Of a stretch of DNA of 12,598 bases, positions 5,723-12,598 are shown piece after piece. A model generated the notes under the pieces. That model ran no database searches. It saw only the letters and a program-made list of their open reading frames with translations, and was not told the DNA's origin. The stretch's first letter is position 1; each line of letters starts with the position of its first letter. The translations under genes and the position numbers were made by a program. Origin of the DNA: Bacteroidales bacterium (GTDB taxonomy: Bacteria; Bacteroidota; Bacteroidia; Bacteroidales; Muribaculaceae); the NCBI GenBank assembly GCA_019420545.1, contig JAHZGZ010000284.1:19793-32390 (forward strand), written 5' to 3'.

Positions 5723-6721
5723 TTAATAGATTGCAGGGTTCTGAATCTGGATACAACGGCGGAAATGATAGTACGGCTCGATGTTGGTCTCGGTGACGTT
5801 GTAGTTACGGTGGATGAAGAATGCACCGAAACCGCCCTTGCGGCCCGAAGCGGGTTTCCAGCGAGCCTGGTTGTAAAGGCCGCTGAGATTGCCCTTCCAG
5901 TTGTCGCCTACATTCTCGCAGTTCACGATCTTGCTGTCGGGCCAGCCGGACGCACCGCCTGTGCCGCCGCCGTACGACTGCTTGAAATAGTAGTTGCTGA
6001 GTTCGGCAGATCCACTTGGAGAACCGCCGTCGATACAGAGCAGCTTGTCGCAGATACCCGGGCGCGATGCCATCTCATCGCCATAGCGCTCGCGGATAAG
6101 TTCGAGACGTTCCTCCTTGGTGATATTGGGATTCGGACCCATATACTTGGCAAGGTGACGGTAGAATTTCATAAACGGCTCACCGGAAAGATAATCGCCT
6201 TCAGGCTCATAGTCGGCATCGAATCCGTCAAGATCGTTGAGGAAAATCTGGTCGAGGAAGTATTCGGCATACATCTCTATCGAGCGTGTGAGCTTTTCCT
6301 GATCGCCTTCCTGGCGTGCCTCGTTGTATACTTTCTTGAACTCCTTATCGTCGGTCTCGGCATCGATACGGGTAATGGCTACCACAAGCATCTTTGTGCC
6401 CTTCACCTTCTGCACGAAACGCATCTCCTCGACAACCTCTGGCTTGGTGGGTATGCCGCCCCAGAGCGAGCAGATATCGAGAGAATCGGGAAGCCCCATG
6501 AAGCGTACTGCCATGGAGTTCTGCGGGCCGTACTCGGCAAACCATCCGAAAGCGATCTCATGGTCGGAGGCCTTGTAGTCGCGGAGGTTCTGATAGTAGA
6601 GCGGTCCGTAGGTGTAAGCGGGATTGACTTCTTCGACAGGGATGCTCTCGATATCAGTATCGCAGGCAGTCACCGCCATTCCAAGCCCGATTACCGGAAG
6701 AATATATTTGATAAAATTCAT
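5723..6721 (-). CDS. GH18 lipoprotein, probable endo-beta-N-acetylglucosaminidase
   Basis: A 332-residue lipoprotein (lipobox AVTAC, Cys20) of glycoside hydrolase family 18. The family signature DxxDxDxE is intact as DGFDADYE at 165-172: Glu172 is the expected acid/base and Asp170 the residue that positions the substrate N-acetyl group. Upstream strands of the TIM barrel are visible at HEIAFGWF (54-61) and TKMLVVAITRID (109-120). GH18 covers chitinases and endo-beta-N-acetylglucosaminidases that cut the chitobiose core of N-glycans. The second is favoured by the SusCD/DUF1735 setting, the surface lipoprotein form and the absence of a chitin-binding module. A Gly/Ser-rich loop (YGGGTGGASGW) near residue 250 may shape the cleft. 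The start at 6721 follows an A-rich leader (caacaaaaa), normal for this phylum, and lies 25 bp after the SusD gene. Confidence 0.9.
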   Translation of the reverse strand: MNFIKYILPVIGLGMAVTACDTDIESIPVEEVNPAYTYGPLYYQNLRDYKASDHEIAFGWFAEYGPQNSMAVRFMGLPDSLDICSLWGGIPTKPEVVEEMRFVQKVKGTKMLVVAITRIDAETDDKEFKKVYNEARQEGDQEKLTRSIEMYAEYFLDQIFLNDLDGFDADYEPEGDYLSGEPFMKFYRHLAKYMGPNPNITKEERLELIRERYGDEMASRPGICDKLLCIDGGSPSGSAELSNYYFKQSYGGGTGGASGWPDSKIVNCENVGDNWKGNLSGLYNQARWKPASGRKGGFGAFFIHRNYNVTETNIEPYYHFRRCIQIQNPAIY

Positions 6722-6746
6722 TTTTTGTTGACTTGGATAGTTAATG

Positions 6747-8357
6747 TTAACGTTTTACATCCCACCACAGGCGTGTTCCTGCGTTATCCTGTCCGCCGAG
6801 CATGGTCACAGCCTGCTGCACGTTGGCGGTGTTGTTGGAAAGTTCGGTAGAGGGGAACTGGATACGGGATATCAGCTGATTCTGCGACACGCCGGAAGCG
6901 TAGTTGTAGGTCGATATGCGCACCCATCCGGGATATCCGGTGCGGCGCATCTCGCTCCAGGCCTCCTGGCCGTCGGGGAAGAGGGCGATCCATTTCTGGA
7001 TCATGATACGCTCGAGCTTTGTCGACTGCGAAGCCGATTCGTCCCAGGCCACGGCGAGGTTGGAGAGCATCGAGCTTACATCCTCGTCCTGGTCGCGGAA
7101 TGTACGCCACGAGCCGTTGGGCTTCGCCTCGCTGTTGGCGATATATGTGTCGGCGCCGGTACCTCCGGCAGAAGCGAACGACGTACGGATACCCTCTTCA
7201 TAAAGGCTCCTGACGTCGCCGCTGCCGAGATTGAGGCGCAGCTTGGCCTCGGCAAGGAGGAAATATGCCTCGGCGGCATGCATCCAGGGGAGGTCGCTGT
7301 CGTTATCGTAGTTGGCGGCGGAGGTGATGTTGACATAATTGTCAAACCCACTTGTGAGGCCGTTGCGCACACCGCGGTACTCGCCGTTGTCGGAGGCCGG
7401 GAGGAAGTAGGCCTTCATACGCGGATCGTTGTAGCCGTTGAGATAGCAGTCGACGGTAGCGCCCATGCGCAGGTCGTTGAAGCTGCGGCACACCTCGTAG
7501 ATCGGATTGGTGAATGTGAACGTGGCCGTATGGTGGAGGATGGCGTCGTCGCCCGAAGTGCTCATCAGGCCGTAGGGACAGTCGAGGGCCTTCTGCACCT
7601 GTGTGCGTGCGAGGGCCTCGTCGACATACGACACGCGCATGGCCAGACGCAGGCGCACGGTGTTGGCAAACTTGATCCACTTCTCGACATTGCCCGAGTA
7701 GATGAAGTCGTAGCGCTGCATGTAGGGCTTGCCGTTGGAGCTCTGGTAAGCGCCGAGCACCGCGATGGCGTCGTCAAGCTCGGCGAAGAACGAGTCGTAG
7801 ATATCCTTCTGCGAGTCGTAGGCCACGGCTATGCCCGTGCCGAACTTGCTGTAGGGGATGGGGCCGTACTTGTCGGTGATGCGGTTCATGGCGAACACCT
7901 TGACTACAGTGGCCAGCGCGCGGTCGACCGAATTCTCGTCGGTCACCTTCACGATCTCGGCCCAGGGCTGCATGATGTCGGTGTAGGCGCGGTTGAAAGG
8001 CATGTCGTACCAGTGTGAAGTCATCTGGTAGTGGTCGTGGTGGGTAGAGCCGATGTTGTATGACGACTTCACGTTGGCGAAATATCCGGCGAAGATGTCG
8101 CCGTCGAGCATCTGGGTGATCTGGTATGTGCCGCCCTCGTCCTTGCCGACGATGAACACGCCGCGCTGCATCTGGGTGAAGAAAGCGCCGGTACGCAGGT
8201 TGTCGCGGTCAAGCTCTTCGGAGGTGACACCGTTGGGGTCGATGTTCCATTTCTCGTACTGCGACTCGGAGCAGGCGCCCAGTATCGCCCCTGCAAGCAG
8301 CACGCCGCCGACCAGTATCGGGAATTTAGATATATTTTTCATTTTGACATTAAGCAT
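6747..8357 (-). CDS. SusD-like starch/glycan-binding lipoprotein (SusD/RagB family)
   Basis: A 536-residue outer-membrane lipoprotein that forms the lid over its SusC partner and delivers glycan to it. The lipobox LGAC places the acylated cysteine at residue 29, followed by SESQYEKWNIDPNGV, the opening common in the SusD-like_2 group. Tetratricopeptide-like helices include the segment from RALATVVKVFAMNRITDKYGPIPYSKF to DIYDSFFAELDDAIAVL, and WIKFANTVRLRLAMRVSYVD is a family hallmark. HAAEAYFLLAEAKLRLNLG and ERIMIQKWIALFPDGQEAWSEMRRTGYP near the C-terminus are also conserved. Two starts are possible: ATG at 8357, overlapping the susC stop as TAATG, and ATG at 8342 (MKNISKFP), 15 bp later. Both give a good signal peptide; the overlap suggests translational coupling, and I kept the longer form. 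Confidence 0.94.
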   Translation of the reverse strand: MLNVKMKNISKFPILVGGVLLAGAILGACSESQYEKWNIDPNGVTSEELDRDNLRTGAFFTQMQRGVFIVGKDEGGTYQITQMLDGDIFAGYFANVKSSYNIGSTHHDHYQMTSHWYDMPFNRAYTDIMQPWAEIVKVTDENSVDRALATVVKVFAMNRITDKYGPIPYSKFGTGIAVAYDSQKDIYDSFFAELDDAIAVLGAYQSSNGKPYMQRYDFIYSGNVEKWIKFANTVRLRLAMRVSYVDEALARTQVQKALDCPYGLMSTSGDDAILHHTATFTFTNPIYEVCRSFNDLRMGATVDCYLNGYNDPRMKAYFLPASDNGEYRGVRNGLTSGFDNYVNITSAANYDNDSDLPWMHAAEAYFLLAEAKLRLNLGSGDVRSLYEEGIRTSFASAGGTGADTYIANSEAKPNGSWRTFRDQDEDVSSMLSNLAVAWDESASQSTKLERIMIQKWIALFPDGQEAWSEMRRTGYPGWVRISTYNYASGVSQNQLISRIQFPSTELSNNTANVQQAVTMLGGQDNAGTRLWWDVKR

Positions 8358-11300
8358 TAGAAGGTGACTTTAACCGCGAAACCGAGCTGACGCATGGAGG
8401 GAAGCATGAAGTAGTCCATGCCCGACCATCCCATGCCCGTGCTTGCGGTAAGCTCGGGGTCGAAGGGAGCTTTCTTGTAGAAGAAGAAGAGGTTGCGGCC
8501 TGTGAACGACACGTTCAGACCCTGGATCCAGTTGATCCAGCGCTTTACGGGCACGTCGTAGCCGAAGGTAAGCTCGCCCAGACGCACGTTGGTGGCCGAA
8601 TACACGTAGTTCTCGCCGATCTGGTTGCCGACCACGTCGAAGTACTTCTGTGTGACGGGCACGAGCGAGCCGTTGATCATCACGCCTCCGCGGTCGCGGG
8701 CGGCTGCTGTCGTGGTCGACACGCCGTAGGCGTCCATGGCTGCCTGTGTCATCGACACGGCGTTGCCGCCTACGCGGGCGTTGATGAGGAATCCGAGGCT
8801 GAGGCCCTTCCAGTGGAACTCGTTGCGCCATCCCATGGTGTACTTGGGCTCGGCGTTGCCGGCATAGATCCAGCCGTCGCCGCGCGGGCCGGCGTTGTCG
8901 TCCTTGGAGACGTCGTTCGACACATAGTCGACGATGACATTGCCGTGGAAGTCGCGCTTGAGGGCGGTTACATAGAGGTCGCCTACCGAACCGCCTTCGA
9001 CAAGACGGCTCTTGACGTTGCCCAGGGTAACGATGTCAAGCATGTCCTGCTCCACTACCAGTCCGTCGGGGAGGGTGGTGGGCTTGAGAAGCTTGACGAT
9101 CTTGTTGCGGTTGAGGGTGTAGGTGACGCTCGAGGTCCACTCCACGGGCCCCAGGGGCTGGTTTACCGAGAGCGAGATCTCGATACCCTTGTTGTCGATC
9201 TGTCCGCCGTTGATATATATCGACTTGTAGCCGGAGCTTGCGGGGAGCTCGGGATTGAAGAGCTGGTTGTAAGTCGAGGTCTTGTAGAGCGACACGTTGA
9301 GCACCAGCTTGTCCATCCAGAAACGCGACTGGAGACCTGCTTCCCATGCCTTTGTGCGTTCGGGCTTGATGTCGTTGTTGGGATAGGTGGCAAGGGTCGA
9401 GGGATAGCCCGACTCGAAAGGATACACCTGGTAAGCGATGAAGCGCGTGGGCGCGTTACCTACCTCGGAGTATGCGCCGCGTATCTTGAGGAACGACAGC
9501 ACGTCGGACTTGATGGGGAGCAGGTCGGTAAGGATTGCCGACAGACCAACGGAAGGATATGCCACGTGGTCGGACTTTGTCCATGCCAGTGCCGACGACC
9601 AGTCGATACGTCCGGCAAAGTCGAGGTATACGCTCTTGTAGCCGAGCTGTGCGGTGGCGTAGACCGAGTGGGTCTGATCCTGGTAGTTGTCCTGATCCTC
9701 CACGAAGTGCTGGCCGTTGCGGTTCACATTGAGGAGGGTGAACTTGTTGGCCACCGACTGCAGGTCGCCGCCAGTGCGGTACCAGTCGTACTTGACATTG
9801 TTGATCGAGGCGCCCAGGGCGGCGGTGATGTCGAAGTCGCCGAAGCTGTTGCTGTAGTTGGCCATCACGTCGGCATAGATCTGGCGTGTGGAGGCGTCGG
9901 CCTTGAAGTAGGCGCCGTTCTCGGCGGCGAAGATGGCGTCGGTCGAGGCGGCATACTTGTTCTCGAACTTCTCGTTGGTCTGGTCGACCTTGGCGCGGGC
10001 GCTGATGTTGAGGCCCTTGACCACGTTGTCCCAGTAGAGGCCCGCGGTAAGCAGGTAGCGGCTCTTATGGTTGACGAACTTGTCGCGCTGGGTGATCCAG
10101 TAGGGATTCTGCATACCCATGCCCATGTTGCCCCAGGGCCAGTACTGCGTCTTGAAGCCGCGGCTCTGGTCGTACATCTCGAATACCTTGTAGGTGTCGA
10201 GGCTGTAGGAGGGCGACATGAGGTAGAGCGGCACGATGGGGTTCATGTACTGTCCCTGCGACACCATGTTCTGCTCGCGCACGTTCATATAAGTAGTACC
10301 GACGTCGAGGCGCAGCTTGTCCTTGATGAGAGAGGTGGTGTTGCGCATGTTGAAGTTGTAGCGGTCGAGGGTGTTGTTCTCGACGATACCCTCGGCGTTG
10401 GTTGCCGCGAGCGAGAGGAACGTCTGGTTGCGGTCGTTGCCCGAGGTGATGGTCACGGCGTTGGTCTCGTTGTAACCGGTCTGGAAGAAATCGGTCGGAT
10501 CGTAGGAACTCGGCTCGCCGAGCTTGGCTCCCCAGCTCTTGAACTCGCCGGTTGCGGCGCCGTAGGTGTTCTGGAAGTCGGGGGTGGCCATCGCGCGGTA
10601 GAACTGCGTGGAGTTGCTGTAGGTTACGCGCGTGCGTCCGTCGGTACCCTTGCGGGTGGTGATCATGATCACACCGTTGGCGGCCTGGCTGCCATAGAGG
10701 GCCGAGGCGGCGGCACCCGAGAGCACCGACATCGACTCGATATCCTCGGGATTGATCATCGAAGCGCCGTCGCCCGACTGGCCCATGCCCGTGAAGTTGT
10801 CCTCGGGCTGCTTGTTCTCAAGCGAGGGCATCGGCACGCCGTCGATCACGTAGAGGGCATTGTTGTTGCCCGAGATCGATTTGGTACCGCGCATCACCAC
10901 CTTCGAGCCGCCGCCGATACCGGTCGACGAAGCGTTGATGTTGACACCCGCCACCTTGCCGGCGAGGGAGTTGACGAAGTTGGCGTCCTTGACGGTGGTA
11001 AGCTCGTCGGGAGTAACTTCCTGCACGTTGTAGGTAAGGGCCTTGGCCGAGCGCTTGATACCGAGGGCCGTGACCACTACCTCGGAGAGAACCTTGGAGT
11101 CGGCCTTGAGGACCACGGTAAGGGGGCTGCCGTCGGCAGGCACCTTGACGGTTTCGGGCACAAGGCCCACATAAGTGAACTTGAGCGTCTGACCGGGACG
11201 GGCCTTCACGGAGAAACGGCCGTCGAGATCGGTAACGCCTACTGCACCTTTCCCCTCGATGGAGACAGACACGCCGATAAGCGGCTCTCCTGCCTCGTCG

Positions 11301-11443
11301 AGGACAACACCCGTAGCGCTGCCAGCAGAGGCGGGAGCCTCGGCCTGCGGCATAGGGGTGTCAGCGGGTGCGGCACTCAGCATCTGTCCGCATGCTATCA
11401 CGGACGCTGCCAATAAACTTGCTTTTACATAATCTACATTCAT
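8357..11443 (-). CDS. SusC-like TonB-dependent outer-membrane transporter
   Basis: A 1028-residue outer-membrane channel that imports oligosaccharides using TonB energy together with the SusD lid encoded next. Domains in order: signal peptide to about residue 24 (LLAASVIACGQMLSA), a Pro/Ala linker, a CarboxypepD-regulatory-like domain at about 42-115 (TGVVLDEAGEPLIGVSVSI, DLDGRFSVKA), the TonB box LSEVVVTALGIKR at 119-131, a plug domain at about 135-265 (SLAGKVAGVNI, VVMRGTKSISGNNNALYVIDG, ASALYGSQAANGVIMITTRKG), and a beta-barrel to the C-terminus. The last residue is phenylalanine (FAVKVTF), as outer-membrane barrels require. The N-terminal extension carries no anti-sigma-interacting STN domain, so control by a partner anti-sigma factor is not suggested. 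The start at 11443 gives a normal signal peptide. It leads the operon. Confidence 0.96.
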   Translation of the reverse strand: MNVDYVKASLLAASVIACGQMLSAAPADTPMPQAEAPASAGSATGVVLDEAGEPLIGVSVSIEGKGAVGVTDLDGRFSVKARPGQTLKFTYVGLVPETVKVPADGSPLTVVLKADSKVLSEVVVTALGIKRSAKALTYNVQEVTPDELTTVKDANFVNSLAGKVAGVNINASSTGIGGGSKVVMRGTKSISGNNNALYVIDGVPMPSLENKQPEDNFTGMGQSGDGASMINPEDIESMSVLSGAAASALYGSQAANGVIMITTRKGTDGRTRVTYSNSTQFYRAMATPDFQNTYGAATGEFKSWGAKLGEPSSYDPTDFFQTGYNETNAVTITSGNDRNQTFLSLAATNAEGIVENNTLDRYNFNMRNTTSLIKDKLRLDVGTTYMNVREQNMVSQGQYMNPIVPLYLMSPSYSLDTYKVFEMYDQSRGFKTQYWPWGNMGMGMQNPYWITQRDKFVNHKSRYLLTAGLYWDNVVKGLNISARAKVDQTNEKFENKYAASTDAIFAAENGAYFKADASTRQIYADVMANYSNSFGDFDITAALGASINNVKYDWYRTGGDLQSVANKFTLLNVNRNGQHFVEDQDNYQDQTHSVYATAQLGYKSVYLDFAGRIDWSSALAWTKSDHVAYPSVGLSAILTDLLPIKSDVLSFLKIRGAYSEVGNAPTRFIAYQVYPFESGYPSTLATYPNNDIKPERTKAWEAGLQSRFWMDKLVLNVSLYKTSTYNQLFNPELPASSGYKSIYINGGQIDNKGIEISLSVNQPLGPVEWTSSVTYTLNRNKIVKLLKPTTLPDGLVVEQDMLDIVTLGNVKSRLVEGGSVGDLYVTALKRDFHGNVIVDYVSNDVSKDDNAGPRGDGWIYAGNAEPKYTMGWRNEFHWKGLSLGFLINARVGGNAVSMTQAAMDAYGVSTTTAAARDRGGVMINGSLVPVTQKYFDVVGNQIGENYVYSATNVRLGELTFGYDVPVKRWINWIQGLNVSFTGRNLFFFYKKAPFDPELTASTGMGWSGMDYFMLPSMRQLGFAVKVTF

Positions 11444-11616
11444 AGATTCATGGCACTGGTTAACAATTGGTTAATTAAATATAACTACTACATTATATAT
11501 TCTGTATCGGCGCATAAACAGCACGTGGAATGCGCCGATGACACATTTTATAGTCAAAGTGCAAGCCCGGTTACCACCAGACCGATGTCCGGGCGCACGA
11601 TAAAACGAGAATGGAA
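11444..11616. other. Intergenic region upstream of susC with two inverted repeats
   Basis: Between the secreted-protein gene and susC. It holds GCCCGG (11565-11570) paired with CCGGGC (11589-11594), the 10-bp hairpin at 11506-11539, an A/T-rich stretch at 11471-11503, a direct repeat TGGTTAA at 11457-11463 and 11468-11474 (11 bp apart), and a three-codon ORF (ATG AAT CTA TGA, from 11451) whose stop overlaps the susC ATG. The operon promoter should be here, but no convincing TAnnTTTG box is present, so the promoter may depend on an activator or alternative sigma factor (inference). Confidence 0.5.
11506..11539. terminator. 10-bp perfect hairpin between the secreted-protein gene and susC
   Basis: The arms atcggcgcat (11506-11515) and atgcgccgat (11530-11539) pair perfectly with a 14-nt loop. 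It lies 78 bp after the upstream stop codon and 63 bp before susC. No U-tract follows on either strand, so termination is only one option; an operator or a leader structure of the susC mRNA fits equally well. Confidence 0.35.
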
Positions 11617-12498
11617 TCAGTACATGACTTTAGCCACCGTACCGTCGGAATATTTCACTATATTGAGACCCTTTGCGGGAGCGGAAAGAATATGACCGTC
11701 GGGGGTGTAATAGCCAACCGGCACTGCGGAATCGGCAGCTATACCCTCTATACCGGCTACAACATCGTTGCTGGTAGAGACGGCAAACACGCTTGCGCAA
11801 CGGCCTACGGTATTCAGTTTCACGCCTACGCTCTTAATCTGCCTGGTGTTGTCGGTATTCACAGCAAGTTCGTAGAGTTTGAAGTTGTAGGCATCGACAT
11901 GCCCCGCTTCACCGGCCCAGTTTTTGATCGCGGCCATACGCCCGAGATCGGTTACTACGGCAGCGCTTGTGGCAGCCGAGGAAGAACTTCCCCAGTCGTA
12001 CATAGTGATAGTGTTTTCAGCTGATGTACCGTCGGAATACTTGATAGTGATTGCAAGCTCGGAGTCGCCCTCGGCGCTGGTACCTACCACATATATCGAC
12101 TTTGCGGCAATCGGGGCCTTGAACACGAGTTCGCCTGTGGTTATCGCTCCCGGTATAGGCGCATTATTCATGAGAAAACTTTTAAGCACAAGCGCATTCA
12201 GTCCGGCTGGATTAACCTTGAACGTAGCTCCGGTGCGCTTGGACGAGAATGTACCGTCAGGGCCGCACAACGCACCTTTTGAATCGACATCTGAGGTATA
12301 GAACACGAATGCGTATCCGTCGAGTCCCTGATAACCTGCGACCGGGGAGTGGGTGACATTGGAAGCAAGGTTGTCCTTGTTTTCACAGATAACGTCCTGC
12401 GTAAAGCCGGAAGACATCTCTACGGCGGTAAAGGTCTGCTCTGCATTCAAATATAGAGCCGACATCAGGAAAGAAACGAAAAGTAAAGTTTTTGCCAT
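11617..12498 (-). CDS. Secreted protein of unknown function with a sorting-signal-like C-terminal tail
   Basis: A 293-residue protein that I do not recognise as a named family. Residues 1 to about 19 form a Sec signal peptide (KTLLFVSFLMSALYLNA) with no lipobox. Residues about 100-240 are strand-rich and look like a beta-sandwich or carbohydrate-binding-like domain (GELVFKAPIAAKSIYVVGTS, ELAITIKYSDGTSAENTITMYDW). After a short linker (GIEGIAAD), residues about 258-293 form a separate tail, PVGYYTPDGHILSAPAKGL then NIVKYSDGTVAKVMY. This resembles the C-terminal tails of exported Bacteroidales proteins recognised by type IX secretion (Y-x-xxG-x-hydrophobic, KGL-hydrophobic repeats, basic end). 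Surface delivery is therefore plausible but not shown. It lies 173 bp upstream of susC in the same direction; a functional link is possible, a shared transcript uncertain. Confidence 0.75.
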   Translation of the reverse strand: MAKTLLFVSFLMSALYLNAEQTFTAVEMSSGFTQDVICENKDNLASNVTHSPVAGYQGLDGYAFVFYTSDVDSKGALCGPDGTFSSKRTGATFKVNPAGLNALVLKSFLMNNAPIPGAITTGELVFKAPIAAKSIYVVGTSAEGDSELAITIKYSDGTSAENTITMYDWGSSSSAATSAAVVTDLGRMAAIKNWAGEAGHVDAYNFKLYELAVNTDNTRQIKSVGVKLNTVGRCASVFAVSTSNDVVAGIEGIAADSAVPVGYYTPDGHILSAPAKGLNIVKYSDGTVAKVMY

Positions 12499-12598
12499 TT
12501 ACGGTACTAATTTTGGTAAAAATATAATAAGATCCAAGCAAGGAGAGATTTTTCAAGGATATAAGAGAGGCATTCAAGGAAATTGTGTATCCGCCTAC
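12499..12598. other. Upstream region of the secreted-protein gene
   Basis: About 100 bp at the window edge with no gene. On the minus strand it is T-rich, and TATTTTTA at about 12519-12512 is one base off the Bacteroidetes -7 consensus, ending some 13 bp before the start codon. No TTTG box lies 19-21 bp upstream of it, so I do not call a promoter. Confidence 0.35.

Larger units (their letters stand above)
3483..11443 (-). other. Five-gene SusCD/GH18 glycan utilisation operon
   Basis: Five genes in one direction with gaps of -1, 25, 12 and 14 bp, closed by a strong terminator at 3225-3266: SusC-like transporter, SusD-like lipoprotein, GH18 lipoprotein, DUF1735-F5/8C lipoprotein and DUF1735-LamG lipoprotein. 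Four of the five products carry a lipobox, and the fifth is the outer-membrane channel, so the whole unit acts at the cell envelope. From memory, the order is like that of Bacteroides N-glycan loci centred on a GH18 endoglycosidase. No hybrid two-component regulator, ECF sigma/anti-sigma pair or exo-glycosidase is in the window. Confidence 0.8.

Noticed and set aside
5765..6850. A 361-codon plus-strand frame across the GH18 gene and the end of the SusD gene
   Set aside because: It crosses two well-supported minus-strand genes and an intergenic gap, and its product has no family features.
6744..8018. A 424-codon plus-strand frame antisense to the SusD gene
   Set aside because: Same cause: codon-aligned shadow of a GC-rich gene. 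No domain or signal peptide that makes sense.
8813..11416. An 867-codon open reading frame on the plus strand, antisense to susC
   Set aside because: It is exactly in codon register with susC, so it stays open only because susC avoids TTA, CTA and TCA codons in this region. The translation is rich in Val, Gly and His without recognisable domains, while the susC reading is an unmistakable transporter.
1..12598. CRISPR array, tRNA, rRNA, insertion sequence or prophage
   Set aside because: No regularly spaced repeats, no cloverleaf-like sequence, no transposase, integrase or phage gene seen on either strand.

Overview
The window looks like chromosomal DNA from a GC-rich member of the Bacteroidales, most likely the Muribaculaceae (inference). 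The signs are a SusC/SusD pair followed by DUF1735 lipoproteins, the lpxD-lpxC lipid A gene order, A-rich leaders without Shine-Dalgarno sites, a Bacteroidetes-type promoter (TTTG, 19 bp, TAnnTTTG), and a secreted protein with a C-terminal tail resembling type IX secretion signals. All ten protein genes lie on the minus strand, so the window reads in transcription order from high to low coordinates.

Layout in transcription order. At 12498-11617 is a secreted protein of unknown function with a possible beta-sandwich and a sorting-signal-like tail. A 173-bp gap follows, with a 10-bp perfect hairpin and a repeat next to the susC start. At 11443-3483 is a tightly packed five-gene operon: a SusC-like TonB-dependent transporter, a SusD-like lipoprotein overlapping it by 1 bp, a GH18 lipoprotein with an intact DGFDADYE active site, a DUF1735 plus F5/8-type-C lipoprotein, and a DUF1735 plus LamG-like lipoprotein. 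Gaps inside it are -1, 25, 12 and 14 bp. The operon ends in a 272-bp region with competing inverted repeats, a polypyrimidine direct repeat and a strong intrinsic terminator. Next come a periplasmic DUF1573 protein (3210-2470), a TM2-domain membrane protein with its own promoter (2375-2043), a 344-bp non-coding region with several minus-strand hairpins, then lpxD (1698-664) and the first third of lpxC (581-1).

How the genes work together. The five-gene operon reads as an outer-membrane capture, cleavage and import unit. The two modular lipoproteins would bind glycan at the surface, the GH18 enzyme would cut it (most likely inside a chitobiose core, as endo-beta-N-acetylglucosaminidases do), and SusC/SusD would import the released oligosaccharide. 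The gene order resembles what I recall of the Bacteroides N-glycan loci built around a GH18 endoglycosidase. No exo-acting glycosidase and no regulator is present here, so downstream breakdown and control must be encoded elsewhere. The lpxD-lpxC end is ordinary lipid A housekeeping.

I see no CRISPR array, tRNA, rRNA, insertion sequence or phage gene. No clearly new protein system is visible. The least explained parts are the non-coding stretches, above all the terminator placed 14 nt before the DUF1573 start codon, and the structured region before lpxD.
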